The position numbers were made by a program, and so were the translations under genes. This document shows positions 1-9,826 of a stretch of DNA of 21,119 nucleotides, piece after piece. The DNA comes from an uncultured Eubacterium sp. (GTDB lineage: Bacteria > Bacillota > Clostridia > Peptostreptococcales > Anaerovoracaceae), in contig UQNP01000019.1 in assembly GCA_900542385.1 (NCBI GenBank), positions 1 through 21,119 on the forward strand, given 5' to 3'. Under the pieces are notes generated by a model. It was not told where the DNA came from and searched no databases. It saw only the letters and a list, made by a program, of their open reading frames with translations. Every line of letters begins with the position of its first letter. Position 1 is the stretch's first letter.

Positions 1-3000
1 CACACCCGGGATGGGGGCTGGCGCTGGTTTTACCTCTGCAAAGACGAAAAGCAGCAGAGCTTTTGGCGGTGAAGTCCCGGACAATGTCGTTGTAAATGGA
101 TATAGGGAGGCTTACAGCAATACGATATTCTGGGTGGATAACAACAATGAAAGCAGTATAAGACCTTCAGCATCCGATTATGCGGCGGAGGGCTCTGTGA
201 CAGCTCCGAAGCTGTCTTTTTCTGTTGACGGAGGAAAATATAAGACACTTGAAGATAGTGATCTTGCATACCTTGGCATGGAAAAAATGCCGGAAGCAGC
301 GGTCAGCGTTAAAGGGAGCGGCAGCTACAGCGTTGAAATAGAAAACGGCGTTCTGCCGTCGGAAGTCACTCATATAGATTCCTATGGAGATGAACTGGGA
401 ACATACGATATAGCCTGGAAAGTGACGCCGCAGGATGTAGACGGCTACAGTCTCGTGGATGTCAATGATGAAAACAAAGATGACTATCATACGGCATCAG
501 AGACAGGATGGTACTATGTGCTCAATACTGCTGTAGAGTTTACAGTGGAATACAGGATAGGAAAAAAGGACTTTGATTACGATAAATTTTATGAGGCGTT
601 TGAAAAAAATTTCGGGCTTAGTGTAGATCTTGGAAGTGCCGGTGAACGTGAATTTATGCTGAATACCATCAGGGATGATATAGAAGTTTCCATGATAGGG
701 GATCATGAATACAGCGGAGTTATAAACAACGCATGGAAGTACAATCTGGATGGAACGAAGATCGTATATAAAGTAGAATATATAGGAGAAGATTCTAAGC
801 AGCGTGTCGAAGTAGATGGTTTTGAGGAGGGTGATTATCTTTCCATACTGTATGACAATACTACAGTCCCTAATTACGGGACGAATACAGACGCGCTTTA
901 CAGCGGAGGGACACTCTATCTGACGCTGTCCGGCACTAAGGATTATGAAGCGGAGAAAGTCTGGCTTGATGACGGTACGGCAGAGACTCAGGCAAACAGA
1001 CCTACAGGAGAATTCCAGCTGTGGAGATACAGAGATGGGAACAGTTATTCCACTGCGGCTCCGGTCAGAGATTCCGATGGAAATATCGTGAGCATAGAGC
1101 TTGACACGGACAAGAATGAACAGAAGCTTTCAAGCAGTGGATTTGAAGGATTTGAAGGGGGCATGCTTCCGAAATACGACTCGGAAGGGTATGAATATAT
1201 ATATGTGCTCCAGGAGTATCTCGATGGGGAAAATGCTTCGGGAGATGCTGCTCAGGACTATGAGCAGGTGTTCGGCGGAGTAAACGGATATAAAGATGTA
1301 GTCGAAGGGAAAGAAGGAGACGAAGCGAAGAGAGAAAGCGGGAACAGCTATCTGTATGACGGCGGAGTGCTGCTCAATCGAATAGAGGGGACGACTACAG
1401 TTTCTGCGGTCAAGGAATGGAAAGCATCTGCATTCCAGGCAGCTTTTGGAGATGTGAGGATAGAGCTGACGCTCCAGTCCCGGGTAAAAGCTGACAATGA
1501 CAGCGAAGACAACGAATGGACAGATACAGGCGTAACGAGGACCATGGAGAATTTTTCTGCTGAGATATCGGTAGATGATATTTCCGCGTCCATGCCTAAA
1601 TATAATGATCACGGCAGAGAGCTGGAATACAGATGGATAGAAACAGCGGTGTATCAGGGAGAGGATTCTGCTGAAAATCTGCTTAAGCCGGGAGATGCTG
1701 ATGAAGGCTCGGCGACTTTTACGCTGCAACAGGACGGCCGTAGTGTAGAATACAGATCCGAAGTGAAGATAGGTGAAGACGGTAATACCGATATAATCAA
1801 CTCTATCGAAAATACCGTAACTTATGAAGTAGAGAAAAAATGGTACGATCAAGACGGCGATGAAACGAAAGCTCCGGATGGAGCGGAAGTGGCCTTCAAC
1901 ATATACCGCATAATAAACGGCGAGGATATATCAGCGGATAAGTCTGTTGCGGAATTCACGATGGATGGAAAGGTAGATGATAAAGAGACTGTTGTAAATA
2001 AAGATCTGGGGATAACAGTCAGAGAAGTTGAGCCTTGGATCGCCGAAGTGAAACCTCTCGCAGAATTTGACGAAGAAGGCAGACAGTATGAATATATACT
2101 TCTTGAAACGGACGGAGTGAACAATTATATTCCTGAATACGAAATCACTAAAGATAATGAAGGGAATTATTACGCCGAAGTCATAAACAGACCGGGTGAC
2201 GGCAACCGTATAATGGTCAGAAAGAACTGGAATGACAACAGCGATATTGCGCACAGGCAGCGGGTTACTATCACAGCTTATGCAAAAGAAACCGATGAAG
2301 AGATAAATTCAGTCACCTTAGGTTCGGTGGAAGACGGCGGCAGGAACGATGTATGGTACGACTGGCTGGGTATAGGGGAATATGAGCCTGATGAGGTGTA
2401 TATCCTTGAGACAGAGATTGATGGGATCGAAGTACCTCTTCAAAATTACGTTCTGGATTCAGAACAAACGCCGAACTATGATACACCGGAAGAGCCTGAG
2501 CTCGATACGGGGGAAAATGAAGATTATACTACGATACAGTATAAGGCTGAAAACCATAAATACGAGGCGAGTTACAGCATAGACAAGGTGGACGGTGTTG
2601 ATTTTTATACCGTTGAGAACAGAAGACTGGGTAATGTCAATATGACGGTTACCAAGACATGGACTGACGGCGACGGAGAAAAAAGAGAGGCTATACAGGA
2701 AGAGCTTGACAATATTGAAGAAGATGGAACAGAGATTGCCCTCGCTATGAAGCTTGTATTCCACGAAACCAGTGCAGATAAGAGTTATACTATACACAGA
2801 AACGGACTCGATAAACCGGACACAGTGACAGTAGGCAGGAAAGACAATCAGGTTCATATCCATGATAACGAAGGAAACCGGGAATCATCTTTGCAGACGG
2901 TGGATCTAAGGAAAGATAGCCAGACCTTCTATTTCTGGAATCTGCCTAAATACGATGAAACCAGCACAATAGTAAGATACGATGTGGAAGAGGTATGGGT

Positions 3001-6000
3001 TATAAAAGACGGGAACAGCTGGGAGGAGCTGTCTAAAGAAAACATAGAAAAAAACTATCCGGAGCTTTATAAACTGATAGCGGATTACCATACGACATAT
3101 ACACAAACCGGGTATTCAACAGATGATGCGCATGATAAGCCGGATGAACAGAGCATATCTGTAAATAATTATCTGTCGGGAACAAAAACGATCAAATGGA
3201 ACAAATCCTGGCATGACGAATATAACTACAGCAACGGTACGAGACCTGATATATATCTTGATATATATAAGAAAGAGCATGTAAAGAATGAAGACGGTAC
3301 CATCGACACGAAAACGGATGTATATATATCAAATTACAAATGGACGTATACGGAAAACAGTGATCCGTCCTCCAACAGCAGCAGACAGCACTACTGGCAG
3401 GCGGAAATATATAATGTTCCCGAATACGATGATCTGGGGTATGAGATAACCTATTATGCTATGGAAAAGACCGCGGTGGATAAATCCTCCTTTGATTACG
3501 TAGATACCAACTACTCAGCTCCGGGATCAGATATAGACGATCCGCAGTATATCGGCAATGAATACACGATGAATATTACAGATGGTAATGAGCAGACAGT
3601 AAATAGCTGTATGGAAGATGTGTCGGAGATCGAAAGCGCCGGGACGTCGGGCGGACCGCATTATGCTCTGGTTGAGGATGGTACATTCCACAACGATATT
3701 GAGAGACCGGTGACGATAACGGGACAGAAGCTGTGGAGCCATCTTCCTGCCGGGTATCCGGCAGTCGATCTTCCGTCGACAACGTTTACATTGTATAGAC
3801 AGGCATATGATGAAACCGATGAGCCTGAAGAAAAAGATGCCGTTGCAACGCTGACGATAAAGAGCGGAGACTGGGCGTCATTTTACAGTAATGGAAGCTA
3901 TGTGTTCGAGTTTAAATATGAAGGGGAAAACATTTATAACAAAGGCGAAGACGGGATAGAGATGATTGCAGAAGATCCTGAAAACGCCAAACTGCTTCAA
4001 AAGTATGATGAAAACGGCAGTATGTATAAGTATACGGTAAAAGAAACGGCGATAAGCGATGCTGAAGGTAATAATATTAGTAATATTGGAGAAGCTGCCG
4101 GAAGCGTTTTCGACGTAGTTCAAGGCAGCAGCAATCAGCCTATAGAAAACGCATACAGCAGCGATAAAGGAGAGCTGTCCGTTAAAAAACTCCTCTATCT
4201 GCCTATGACGGAAGACGAGGAAAAAAATGCAGTTCCTGAAAGCTATCCTGCTGTGACTTTTGAGCTGTCAAGAACCTATACGACAAATTCCGGCGAGGCT
4301 TCGGAGTCTGAGATAGTGGCGGAAAAGGCGTGGGACTCCTCCGAAGTGAAAAAAGCGTGGGAGAATAAGACCGGAATCATGAGCAGGATAATATCTTTCT
4401 TCACAGGAGATTCAGCGCAAAAGGATAATCTCGTTGAGAATACGATAACGTTTGAAAACCTTGACATATACGCACCAAACGGCTCCAAATATATATATAA
4501 GGTGACGGAGAAGACGGATTACCTTGGTGGTTATGACACGTGGGTAGCAGAAGGAGATATCGAAGCGGAGAATGCGGAAAACAGCATGATCAATGATAAT
4601 ATAGGTACTGTAACCGGGACCTTTACCCTCGGCGAAAATGGCGCTGTTTACAGCTATGATACGGAGCAACAAAACGAAATAAAAAAAATAGTTGAAGATA
4701 ATGGTGGTATAGCTGCGATTTTCATCAATCAGAGAGATGATGATCAGGATACGGTCACGATTTCGGGAACTAAAGTCTGGAATGATTACAATAATGTATT
4801 CGGCACGAGACCTGGTGAAATAAAGCTGGTGCTTTACAGGCAGGCTGATTCGCAGCCGGAGCAGAACAATGCCATAAGTAAAACGGAAGTTTCAGATACG
4901 GTTTATGACGTACATTGGGAAGGTAAAGATACAGGCAATCAGTGGACCTATACGATAACAGGAAAGGACGGTACCGGAGAGCTTGAAAAGTATGCGCCTA
5001 ACGGCATGCCGTGGAAGTATTCCGTGGAGGAAGTATTGGATGAAGACAGCGTATATACCACAAGCGGTACGTCAGGAATCAAAGCTGCAGATGCAAACAA
5101 TAACGTAGAGCTCAACAATCTTACCAATACCATAATGACCAGCGAGCCGTACAAAAAGACATGGGTGGATGAAGACGGTCAAAAGATCACAGAAGATTAT
5201 CTGGGAATGGATATTGCGGTAGGCTTCAAGCTGCAGGTTTCTGAAAAGAATACCGGAGATAATGAGTGGTACGATGCAGGCGGTGACACAGGATATTTCA
5301 GAAAGAATCTGGATGAAAGCGATTATGCTCAGATATTCGGAGGCAGATCGTTTACCGCAGAGATCAAAGGAATGATAAACGGCAGTGAATGGAACAGCTC
5401 GCGTACTTTTGGAAACCTTCCTAAATTTATAGTAAAGAAAGGCTCAGAGGAAAAAACCGAGCTTGACTACAGAGTGGTCGAAACTTATATAAAGTACGGA
5501 GAATATACTCAGAACGTTACGGTAAAGGATAATGGAGGTTCAGATACCTACACTTATGAATTCGGGCAAGGAATGTTTTCTTCTGCGTATCCGAGCGGGA
5601 AAGAAAGCTATGATAGCGGCGATACGAATATATACAATATGCTTAAGACCACTGATTTCAGCGTGACGAAAAACTGGTCCGGCGACAGCAATAACGCATA
5701 CAGCACCAGAGGAGATACCGGAAGGACCGGATATGACTGGGAAGTGAGCATGGTCGTACAGAGCAGTTCTGACGATGGAGAGACATGGGAGAATGTTCAG
5801 ATCCATAACGGTGAGTCCGCTGAAGCTCTGACGGTCACCCTTTACGGTACTGATGAAGAAAGCACCGAGACAGCTAATGTTTCGGGACTTCCTGCAATGA
5901 CTGCAACCGGGGAAAATTATATTTACAGAGCGAGAGAAATAAATACGGCGGATGCAGATGGAGATGGAAACAAAGACGTGATATTGTCGCCGGGCGATAA

Positions 6001-8008
6001 AGCGTACAATTCCTCGTACGATGTGGCTTATGATGATAAAGGCGGTAATACTATAGTGACCAACATCCTTGAAAGCACTAAAGTGTATGCAGAGAAAGTC
6101 TGGAACGAGGGCGTATCGCCAAAGGCTCTTACTTTCGAGCTGAAATATCAGAAGGCTGACGGCACCTGGGCGTCCTTTGAAACTCCGGCGGTAGTGGAGC
6201 TTAACGGCAATATTGACTTTGCAGATAATGCTTCAGGTCTGATGCAGGGTGAAAGAATCGGTCAAAGTATAGGTCAAAACGTCGGTCAAAGTGTACTCAA
6301 CGGCAATAAAGCGTATTTCGAATACGATGAATGGAAAGCTGTATGGCAGGGTCTGCCGAAAGTGATACCGGGAAGCAAGACGGAAAATGGAGAGACTGTA
6401 TACACAGTAGTTGAAACAAGCAGTGAAGACTATATACAGACGACCGGTGAAAAATCCTTTACAGATACAGACGGCAGTCAGTATCTCAAAATAGAGATAG
6501 AAAACAATGAGAAAACCTCCCTTTCGGTGGAAAAAAACTGGTATGGGATCGATACCGGGGACAGAGAGGAGATCACAGTTGGCCTGTGGCGCACTGCAGG
6601 AGAGCCGGAAGACGGTGATTCTGAGCAGGTGAAGAATGATTCGGGACAGCAGATGACAATCGTTCTCAGTGCGGACACAGACTGGAAAGGTTCCTTCGGG
6701 GATCTTCCGAAGTACAGTGAAGAGGGAGATCAGTATTTCTATTATGCCCGCGAAATAAAGATCGGAGACGATCCTGCAGAGAGCCGGGAAGATATCTTTG
6801 TATACAATAACGACAGCAGAGATGAAGACAGCGGAGAGTGTACAACTGAAATATCCAATATAGGAAGACTTGATATAGCAGGTACTAAGACGTGGAATGA
6901 CAACGGCAATGCCTATGGTACACGTCCCGATGAGATAGAGCTTACTCTATACAGAAGCACCACCGATGAGACTACAGGAGCGAAAAGTGAAGAGACCGAA
7001 GTGACGGAAGAGATCATGCGGGAGGAGGGTTCTTATCTTGAATGGTCGAATACCGGGGAAGATGTATGGACTTACACTTATAATGACCTGCTTAAATGTG
7101 ATATCAGCGGAGATGCGTACAGCTACAGAGTAGAGGAGGATGAATCTTCCAAGTATGTTGTTTCCGAAGAAGAAACAGGTGAATATGATGCCGGTGAAGG
7201 AGACAAATATGTATCTTCTCAGACAGGAACAAATATCGTCAACAGGCTTGCTGACAAGATAGATATACCGGTTGAAAAAATATGGCGTGATAATGATAAC
7301 AGTTCCGGCAGCAGACCTGAAAAAGTGACCTTCGTTCTTTACGGCAATGATGAGGAAGTCGCAAGATATGAACTTACTGAAAAAGATGCGATAACCGGAG
7401 ATGAAAACAGATGGAGCTATACTTTCAGAGACCTTGATGAGTATGATAACAGCGGTGTGAGGATAGAATATCGGGTAGAGGAAGAAAATGCTCCTGACGG
7501 ATATGATGTCTATATAAATGATTTTACCGTTGAAAATGTAATGAAAGGCGGACTTTCCGTATCGAAGAAAGTCGACGGAAACGCCGGTGACAAGGATAAG
7601 GAATTCGGCTTTAAAGTTGAGCTGGATGATAAGACGGTAAACGGCGTTTACGGGGAGATGGAATTTATCGACGGAACGGCCGAATTCACTCTCAAAGACG
7701 GAGAAACCATTACTGCTGAGGGCCTTTCTGCTGACATTGGATATGAAGTATATGAAAAAGAAGCCAACAGCGATGGATACAGGACTTCCTCGGAGAATGC
7801 CACAGGAAGGATACCGGCCGGCGATGCAGCCGATGTAAAATTTGTAAACAGTAAAAATATAGTGCCTGTCGATGAAACCGATCCGGGCTCGCGTGATGCG
7901 GCAAGGACCGGTGACACGATGAATCTCGCAGTGCCTGTCCTTCTCATGACACTTTCTCTTACAGGCATAGCGGCAATGCTTTTAAAGCGCAGGCGCAGAA
8001 AACAGTAA
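1..8008 (+). CDS. Giant multi-CnaB-domain surface stalk protein (5' partial)
   Basis: This is the C-terminal 2,665+ residues of a cell-surface protein. The frame is open to the window edge, the first ATG (position 11) has no ribosome site and no signal peptide follows, so the true start lies upstream. Numbering from that ATG, CnaB-type domains recur every 120-190 residues, each opening with a Lys-x-Trp strand and closing with a Y-x-V-E-E-like strand and an Asn-rich end. Openings lie near residues 28 (degenerate), 308, 461, 601, 731, 874, 1057, 1231, 1387, 1580, 1710, 1880, 2021, 2168, 2285, 2415 and 2513 (a different, SpaA-like type without Trp). In this family, Lys-Asn isopeptide bonds stiffen each domain, giving a protease-resistant rod. 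The tail (about 2630-2665) is AARTGD, a hydrophobic span and KRRRRKQ, a wall-sorting layout without LPXTG. The protein is very acidic and almost free of Cys. The ligand cannot be read from sequence; adhesion is inferred. Confidence 0.9.
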   Translation, partial: TPGMGAGAGFTSAKTKSSRAFGGEVPDNVVVNGYREAYSNTIFWVDNNNESSIRPSASDYAAEGSVTAPKLSFSVDGGKYKTLEDSDLAYLGMEKMPEAAVSVKGSGSYSVEIENGVLPSEVTHIDSYGDELGTYDIAWKVTPQDVDGYSLVDVNDENKDDYHTASETGWYYVLNTAVEFTVEYRIGKKDFDYDKFYEAFEKNFGLSVDLGSAGEREFMLNTIRDDIEVSMIGDHEYSGVINNAWKYNLDGTKIVYKVEYIGEDSKQRVEVDGFEEGDYLSILYDNTTVPNYGTNTDALYSGGTLYLTLSGTKDYEAEKVWLDDGTAETQANRPTGEFQLWRYRDGNSYSTAAPVRDSDGNIVSIELDTDKNEQKLSSSGFEGFEGGMLPKYDSEGYEYIYVLQEYLDGENASGDAAQDYEQVFGGVNGYKDVVEGKEGDEAKRESGNSYLYDGGVLLNRIEGTTTVSAVKEWKASAFQAAFGDVRIELTLQSRVKADNDSEDNEWTDTGVTRTMENFSAEISVDDISASMPKYNDHGRELEYRWIETAVYQGEDSAENLLKPGDADEGSATFTLQQDGRSVEYRSEVKIGEDGNTDIINSIENTVTYEVEKKWYDQDGDETKAPDGAEVAFNIYRIINGEDISADKSVAEFTMDGKVDDKETVVNKDLGITVREVEPWIAEVKPLAEFDEEGRQYEYILLETDGVNNYIPEYEITKDNEGNYYAEVINRPGDGNRIMVRKNWNDNSDIAHRQRVTITAYAKETDEEINSVTLGSVEDGGRNDVWYDWLGIGEYEPDEVYILETEIDGIEVPLQNYVLDSEQTPNYDTPEEPELDTGENEDYTTIQYKAENHKYEASYSIDKVDGVDFYTVENRRLGNVNMTVTKTWTDGDGEKREAIQEELDNIEEDGTEIALAMKLVFHETSADKSYTIHRNGLDKPDTVTVGRKDNQVHIHDNEGNRESSLQTVDLRKDSQTFYFWNLPKYDETSTIVRYDVEEVWVIKDGNSWEELSKENIEKNYPELYKLIADYHTTYTQTGYSTDDAHDKPDEQSISVNNYLSGTKTIKWNKSWHDEYNYSNGTRPDIYLDIYKKEHVKNEDGTIDTKTDVYISNYKWTYTENSDPSSNSSRQHYWQAEIYNVPEYDDLGYEITYYAMEKTAVDKSSFDYVDTNYSAPGSDIDDPQYIGNEYTMNITDGNEQTVNSCMEDVSEIESAGTSGGPHYALVEDGTFHNDIERPVTITGQKLWSHLPAGYPAVDLPSTTFTLYRQAYDETDEPEEKDAVATLTIKSGDWASFYSNGSYVFEFKYEGENIYNKGEDGIEMIAEDPENAKLLQKYDENGSMYKYTVKETAISDAEGNNISNIGEAAGSVFDVVQGSSNQPIENAYSSDKGELSVKKLLYLPMTEDEEKNAVPESYPAVTFELSRTYTTNSGEASESEIVAEKAWDSSEVKKAWENKTGIMSRIISFFTGDSAQKDNLVENTITFENLDIYAPNGSKYIYKVTEKTDYLGGYDTWVAEGDIEAENAENSMINDNIGTVTGTFTLGENGAVYSYDTEQQNEIKKIVEDNGGIAAIFINQRDDDQDTVTISGTKVWNDYNNVFGTRPGEIKLVLYRQADSQPEQNNAISKTEVSDTVYDVHWEGKDTGNQWTYTITGKDGTGELEKYAPNGMPWKYSVEEVLDEDSVYTTSGTSGIKAADANNNVELNNLTNTIMTSEPYKKTWVDEDGQKITEDYLGMDIAVGFKLQVSEKNTGDNEWYDAGGDTGYFRKNLDESDYAQIFGGRSFTAEIKGMINGSEWNSSRTFGNLPKFIVKKGSEEKTELDYRVVETYIKYGEYTQNVTVKDNGGSDTYTYEFGQGMFSSAYPSGKESYDSGDTNIYNMLKTTDFSVTKNWSGDSNNAYSTRGDTGRTGYDWEVSMVVQSSSDDGETWENVQIHNGESAEALTVTLYGTDEESTETANVSGLPAMTATGENYIYRAREINTADADGDGNKDVILSPGDKAYNSSYDVAYDDKGGNTIVTNILESTKVYAEKVWNEGVSPKALTFELKYQKADGTWASFETPAVVELNGNIDFADNASGLMQGERIGQSIGQNVGQSVLNGNKAYFEYDEWKAVWQGLPKVIPGSKTENGETVYTVVETSSEDYIQTTGEKSFTDTDGSQYLKIEIENNEKTSLSVEKNWYGIDTGDREEITVGLWRTAGEPEDGDSEQVKNDSGQQMTIVLSADTDWKGSFGDLPKYSEEGDQYFYYAREIKIGDDPAESREDIFVYNNDSRDEDSGECTTEISNIGRLDIAGTKTWNDNGNAYGTRPDEIELTLYRSTTDETTGAKSEETEVTEEIMREEGSYLEWSNTGEDVWTYTYNDLLKCDISGDAYSYRVEEDESSKYVVSEEETGEYDAGEGDKYVSSQTGTNIVNRLADKIDIPVEKIWRDNDNSSGSRPEKVTFVLYGNDEEVARYELTEKDAITGDENRWSYTFRDLDEYDNSGVRIEYRVEEENAPDGYDVYINDFTVENVMKGGLSVSKKVDGNAGDKDKEFGFKVELDDKTVNGVYGEMEFIDGTAEFTLKDGETITAEGLSADIGYEVYEKEANSDGYRTSSENATGRIPAGDAADVKFVNSKNIVPVDETDPGSRDAARTGDTMNLAVPVLLMTLSLTGIAAMLLKRRRRKQ

Positions 8009-8033
8009 AACTTTTTGATACTGTTATACTGTA

Positions 8034-8065
8034 AAAAAGGACCCGTTTTGATCCGGGTCCTTTTT
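8034..8065. terminator. Bidirectional rho-independent terminator
   Basis: A 12-bp perfect stem lies at 8034-8045 and 8054-8065: A5 plus GGACCCG on the left, CGGGTCC plus T5 on the right, with an 8-nt loop. The flanking A and T runs let it act in both directions. It sits between the convergent stalk-protein gene (stop at 8008) and the ABC exporter gene (stop at 8089), so it probably ends both transcripts. Confidence 0.93.
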
Positions 8066-8088
8066 CTTTGAGAATGGAGGGTATATAT

Positions 8089-9822
8089 TTACGCAAGTCT
8101 CCAGTTCTGGCTTTCCGTCTGAAGCTTTACCATGCGGGCGTAGAGGCCGTCTTTTTTCTGCAGCTCTTCCGGAGTGCCTTCTTCTTCTACGGTGCCTTCC
8201 GAGAGTACAACGATTTTATCTGCACCGGCGACGGTACGCATCCGATGAGCGATAACAAGTACAGTCTTTTCTGCAATAAGACGGGAAAGCGCTGTTTGAA
8301 TCAGTGTTTCGTTTTCTACATCCAGTGAAGCGGTGGCTTCATCTAAAAGGATGATCGGTGCGTTTTTGAGGAAGGCTCGGGCGATAGAAATACGCTGACG
8401 CTCTCCGCCTGAAAGTTCGCAGCCGTTTTCTCCGATGTCGGTATTCCAGCCGTCCGGGAGCTTTTCGGCAAATTCATCTACATTGGCGAGCTTCGCTGCC
8501 GCTATGACCTGCTCATCTGTAGCGTTTTTGTTTCCTATTCTGATGTTTTCTAAAATAGAGTTGTTAAATAAGGTCACATCCTGAAATACGATGGAAAACA
8601 GAGACAGCAGCGCTTCCGGATCTGTTTTGGAAATGTCCATTCTGCCTACAGTGATCTTGCCGCGGCTCACATCCCAAAATCTTGCTGCAAGCCGGGAAAC
8701 TGTCGTTTTGCCGCCGCCTGACGGTCCCACTAAAGCTGTGACTTCACCTTGCTTTGCAGTAAAAGAGACGTCTTTGAGAACTGTTTCTCCGGTATTGTAG
8801 GCAAATCCAACATGATCGAAGACTATATCATAGCCTTTGTTGGAAAGCTTGTTATCGCCATGCTGTACAGGATGATCGAGGATCTCATTCATACGGGCGA
8901 TATTGGTGCGTGTACTTATTACAGCTGCCAGATTTTGAAGAGCTCCCTGGAGCGGATCATATAGTCGGGACACAACTAATAAGAACAGGAAAAAGGTTAT
9001 CAGATCCAGACTGCCTTTTATCAGGAGTATGGAGCCTGCAAGAGCAACTGTGGCGATCCCCAGCTTCAGTACCAATGAGGCGGAAACCACAAAGACTGCA
9101 ATGCCGAATTCGTTCAGGATAGAACGGTGCTCCACTGCACGTATCTTCTTTTCCAGCCCGCGCAGATATTCTTTTTCGGCATTGTTGGCTTTTAGATCCT
9201 GTACTGTTTCGATACATTCCTGGATCCCGTCGGCGCAGGCCATTTTTACATCCATGGCTTTTTGATTGAGTTTTTCCTGTACTTTTGAAGAAAAGCCTAC
9301 AATGGCAAAGGCGACCGGCATTACCCAAAGCGCTGCCAACGCCATACGCCAGTCGAAAACAAATAAACTGATGGAGATCAGGATCGTAGAGATGATAGAT
9401 CCTGCAAGCTCAGGGATGAAGTGAGAAAAGCTTTGTTCTAAAAAGGTGCAGTCCGCCATGATCGTACTGGTCAGATCGGCAAGATCCTTTTTCCCGAAAA
9501 AAGACAGTGGGATTTTTCGCAGTCGTTCGGCCAGCGTTATACGTCTTACGCCGCTTTCTGTATAAGTGGCGAAATAGGTAGCATTATATTGTATATAAGT
9601 GGTGAACAGAATAAGACATAAGCATACTGCACAGCCGATTATATAGTATGCGCTTTTTTCGCTTGCAACACTTCCGTTCATCAGATCGGCCACCAGAAAA
9701 TATAGAAGGCCTACCGGAAACATAAAGGAAAGATTCTGAAGGACACAGGCAAGGCAGCCCTTCACCAGATCTTTTACTCCCTGCTCAGATAGAGCATATC
9801 TTTTTTGAAGACGTTTTATCAT
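8089..9822 (-). CDS. ABC exporter half-transporter (membrane plus ATPase), subunit 2
   Basis: This 577-residue fused half-transporter has about six membrane helices (roughly residues 20-310) followed by an ATP-binding domain. Walker A GPSGGGKT is at 366-373, the signature is LSGGERQR, Walker B is IILLDEA with catalytic Glu495, the D-loop is SLD and the switch His is in VIAHR. All catalytic residues are present. I place the start at 9822 because AAGGAGGT lies 8 nt upstream; a start seven codons earlier would overlap the upstream gene and lacks such a site. The gap to the upstream subunit gene is only 4 bp, so the two are almost certainly co-translated and form a heterodimer. The resemblance is to drug/peptide/siderophore-type exporters (ABCB, MsbA, IrtAB-like); the substrate is unknown. 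The TetR gene upstream points to induction by a small toxic ligand. Confidence 0.93.
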   Translation of the reverse strand: MIKRLQKRYALSEQGVKDLVKGCLACVLQNLSFMFPVGLLYFLVADLMNGSVASEKSAYYIIGCAVCLCLILFTTYIQYNATYFATYTESGVRRITLAERLRKIPLSFFGKKDLADLTSTIMADCTFLEQSFSHFIPELAGSIISTILISISLFVFDWRMALAALWVMPVAFAIVGFSSKVQEKLNQKAMDVKMACADGIQECIETVQDLKANNAEKEYLRGLEKKIRAVEHRSILNEFGIAVFVVSASLVLKLGIATVALAGSILLIKGSLDLITFFLFLLVVSRLYDPLQGALQNLAAVISTRTNIARMNEILDHPVQHGDNKLSNKGYDIVFDHVGFAYNTGETVLKDVSFTAKQGEVTALVGPSGGGKTTVSRLAARFWDVSRGKITVGRMDISKTDPEALLSLFSIVFQDVTLFNNSILENIRIGNKNATDEQVIAAAKLANVDEFAEKLPDGWNTDIGENGCELSGGERQRISIARAFLKNAPIILLDEATASLDVENETLIQTALSRLIAEKTVLVIAHRMRTVAGADKIVVLSEGTVEEEGTPEELQKKDGLYARMVKLQTESQNWRLA

Positions 9823-9826
9823 TCTG

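Noticed and set aside
1130..1852. Long minus-strand open frame (240 codons) inside the stalk-protein gene, and similar long antisense frames elsewhere
   Set aside because: These are shadows of the coding strand: no ribosome sites, odd composition rich in Ile, Phe, Arg and Cys, no recognisable domain.
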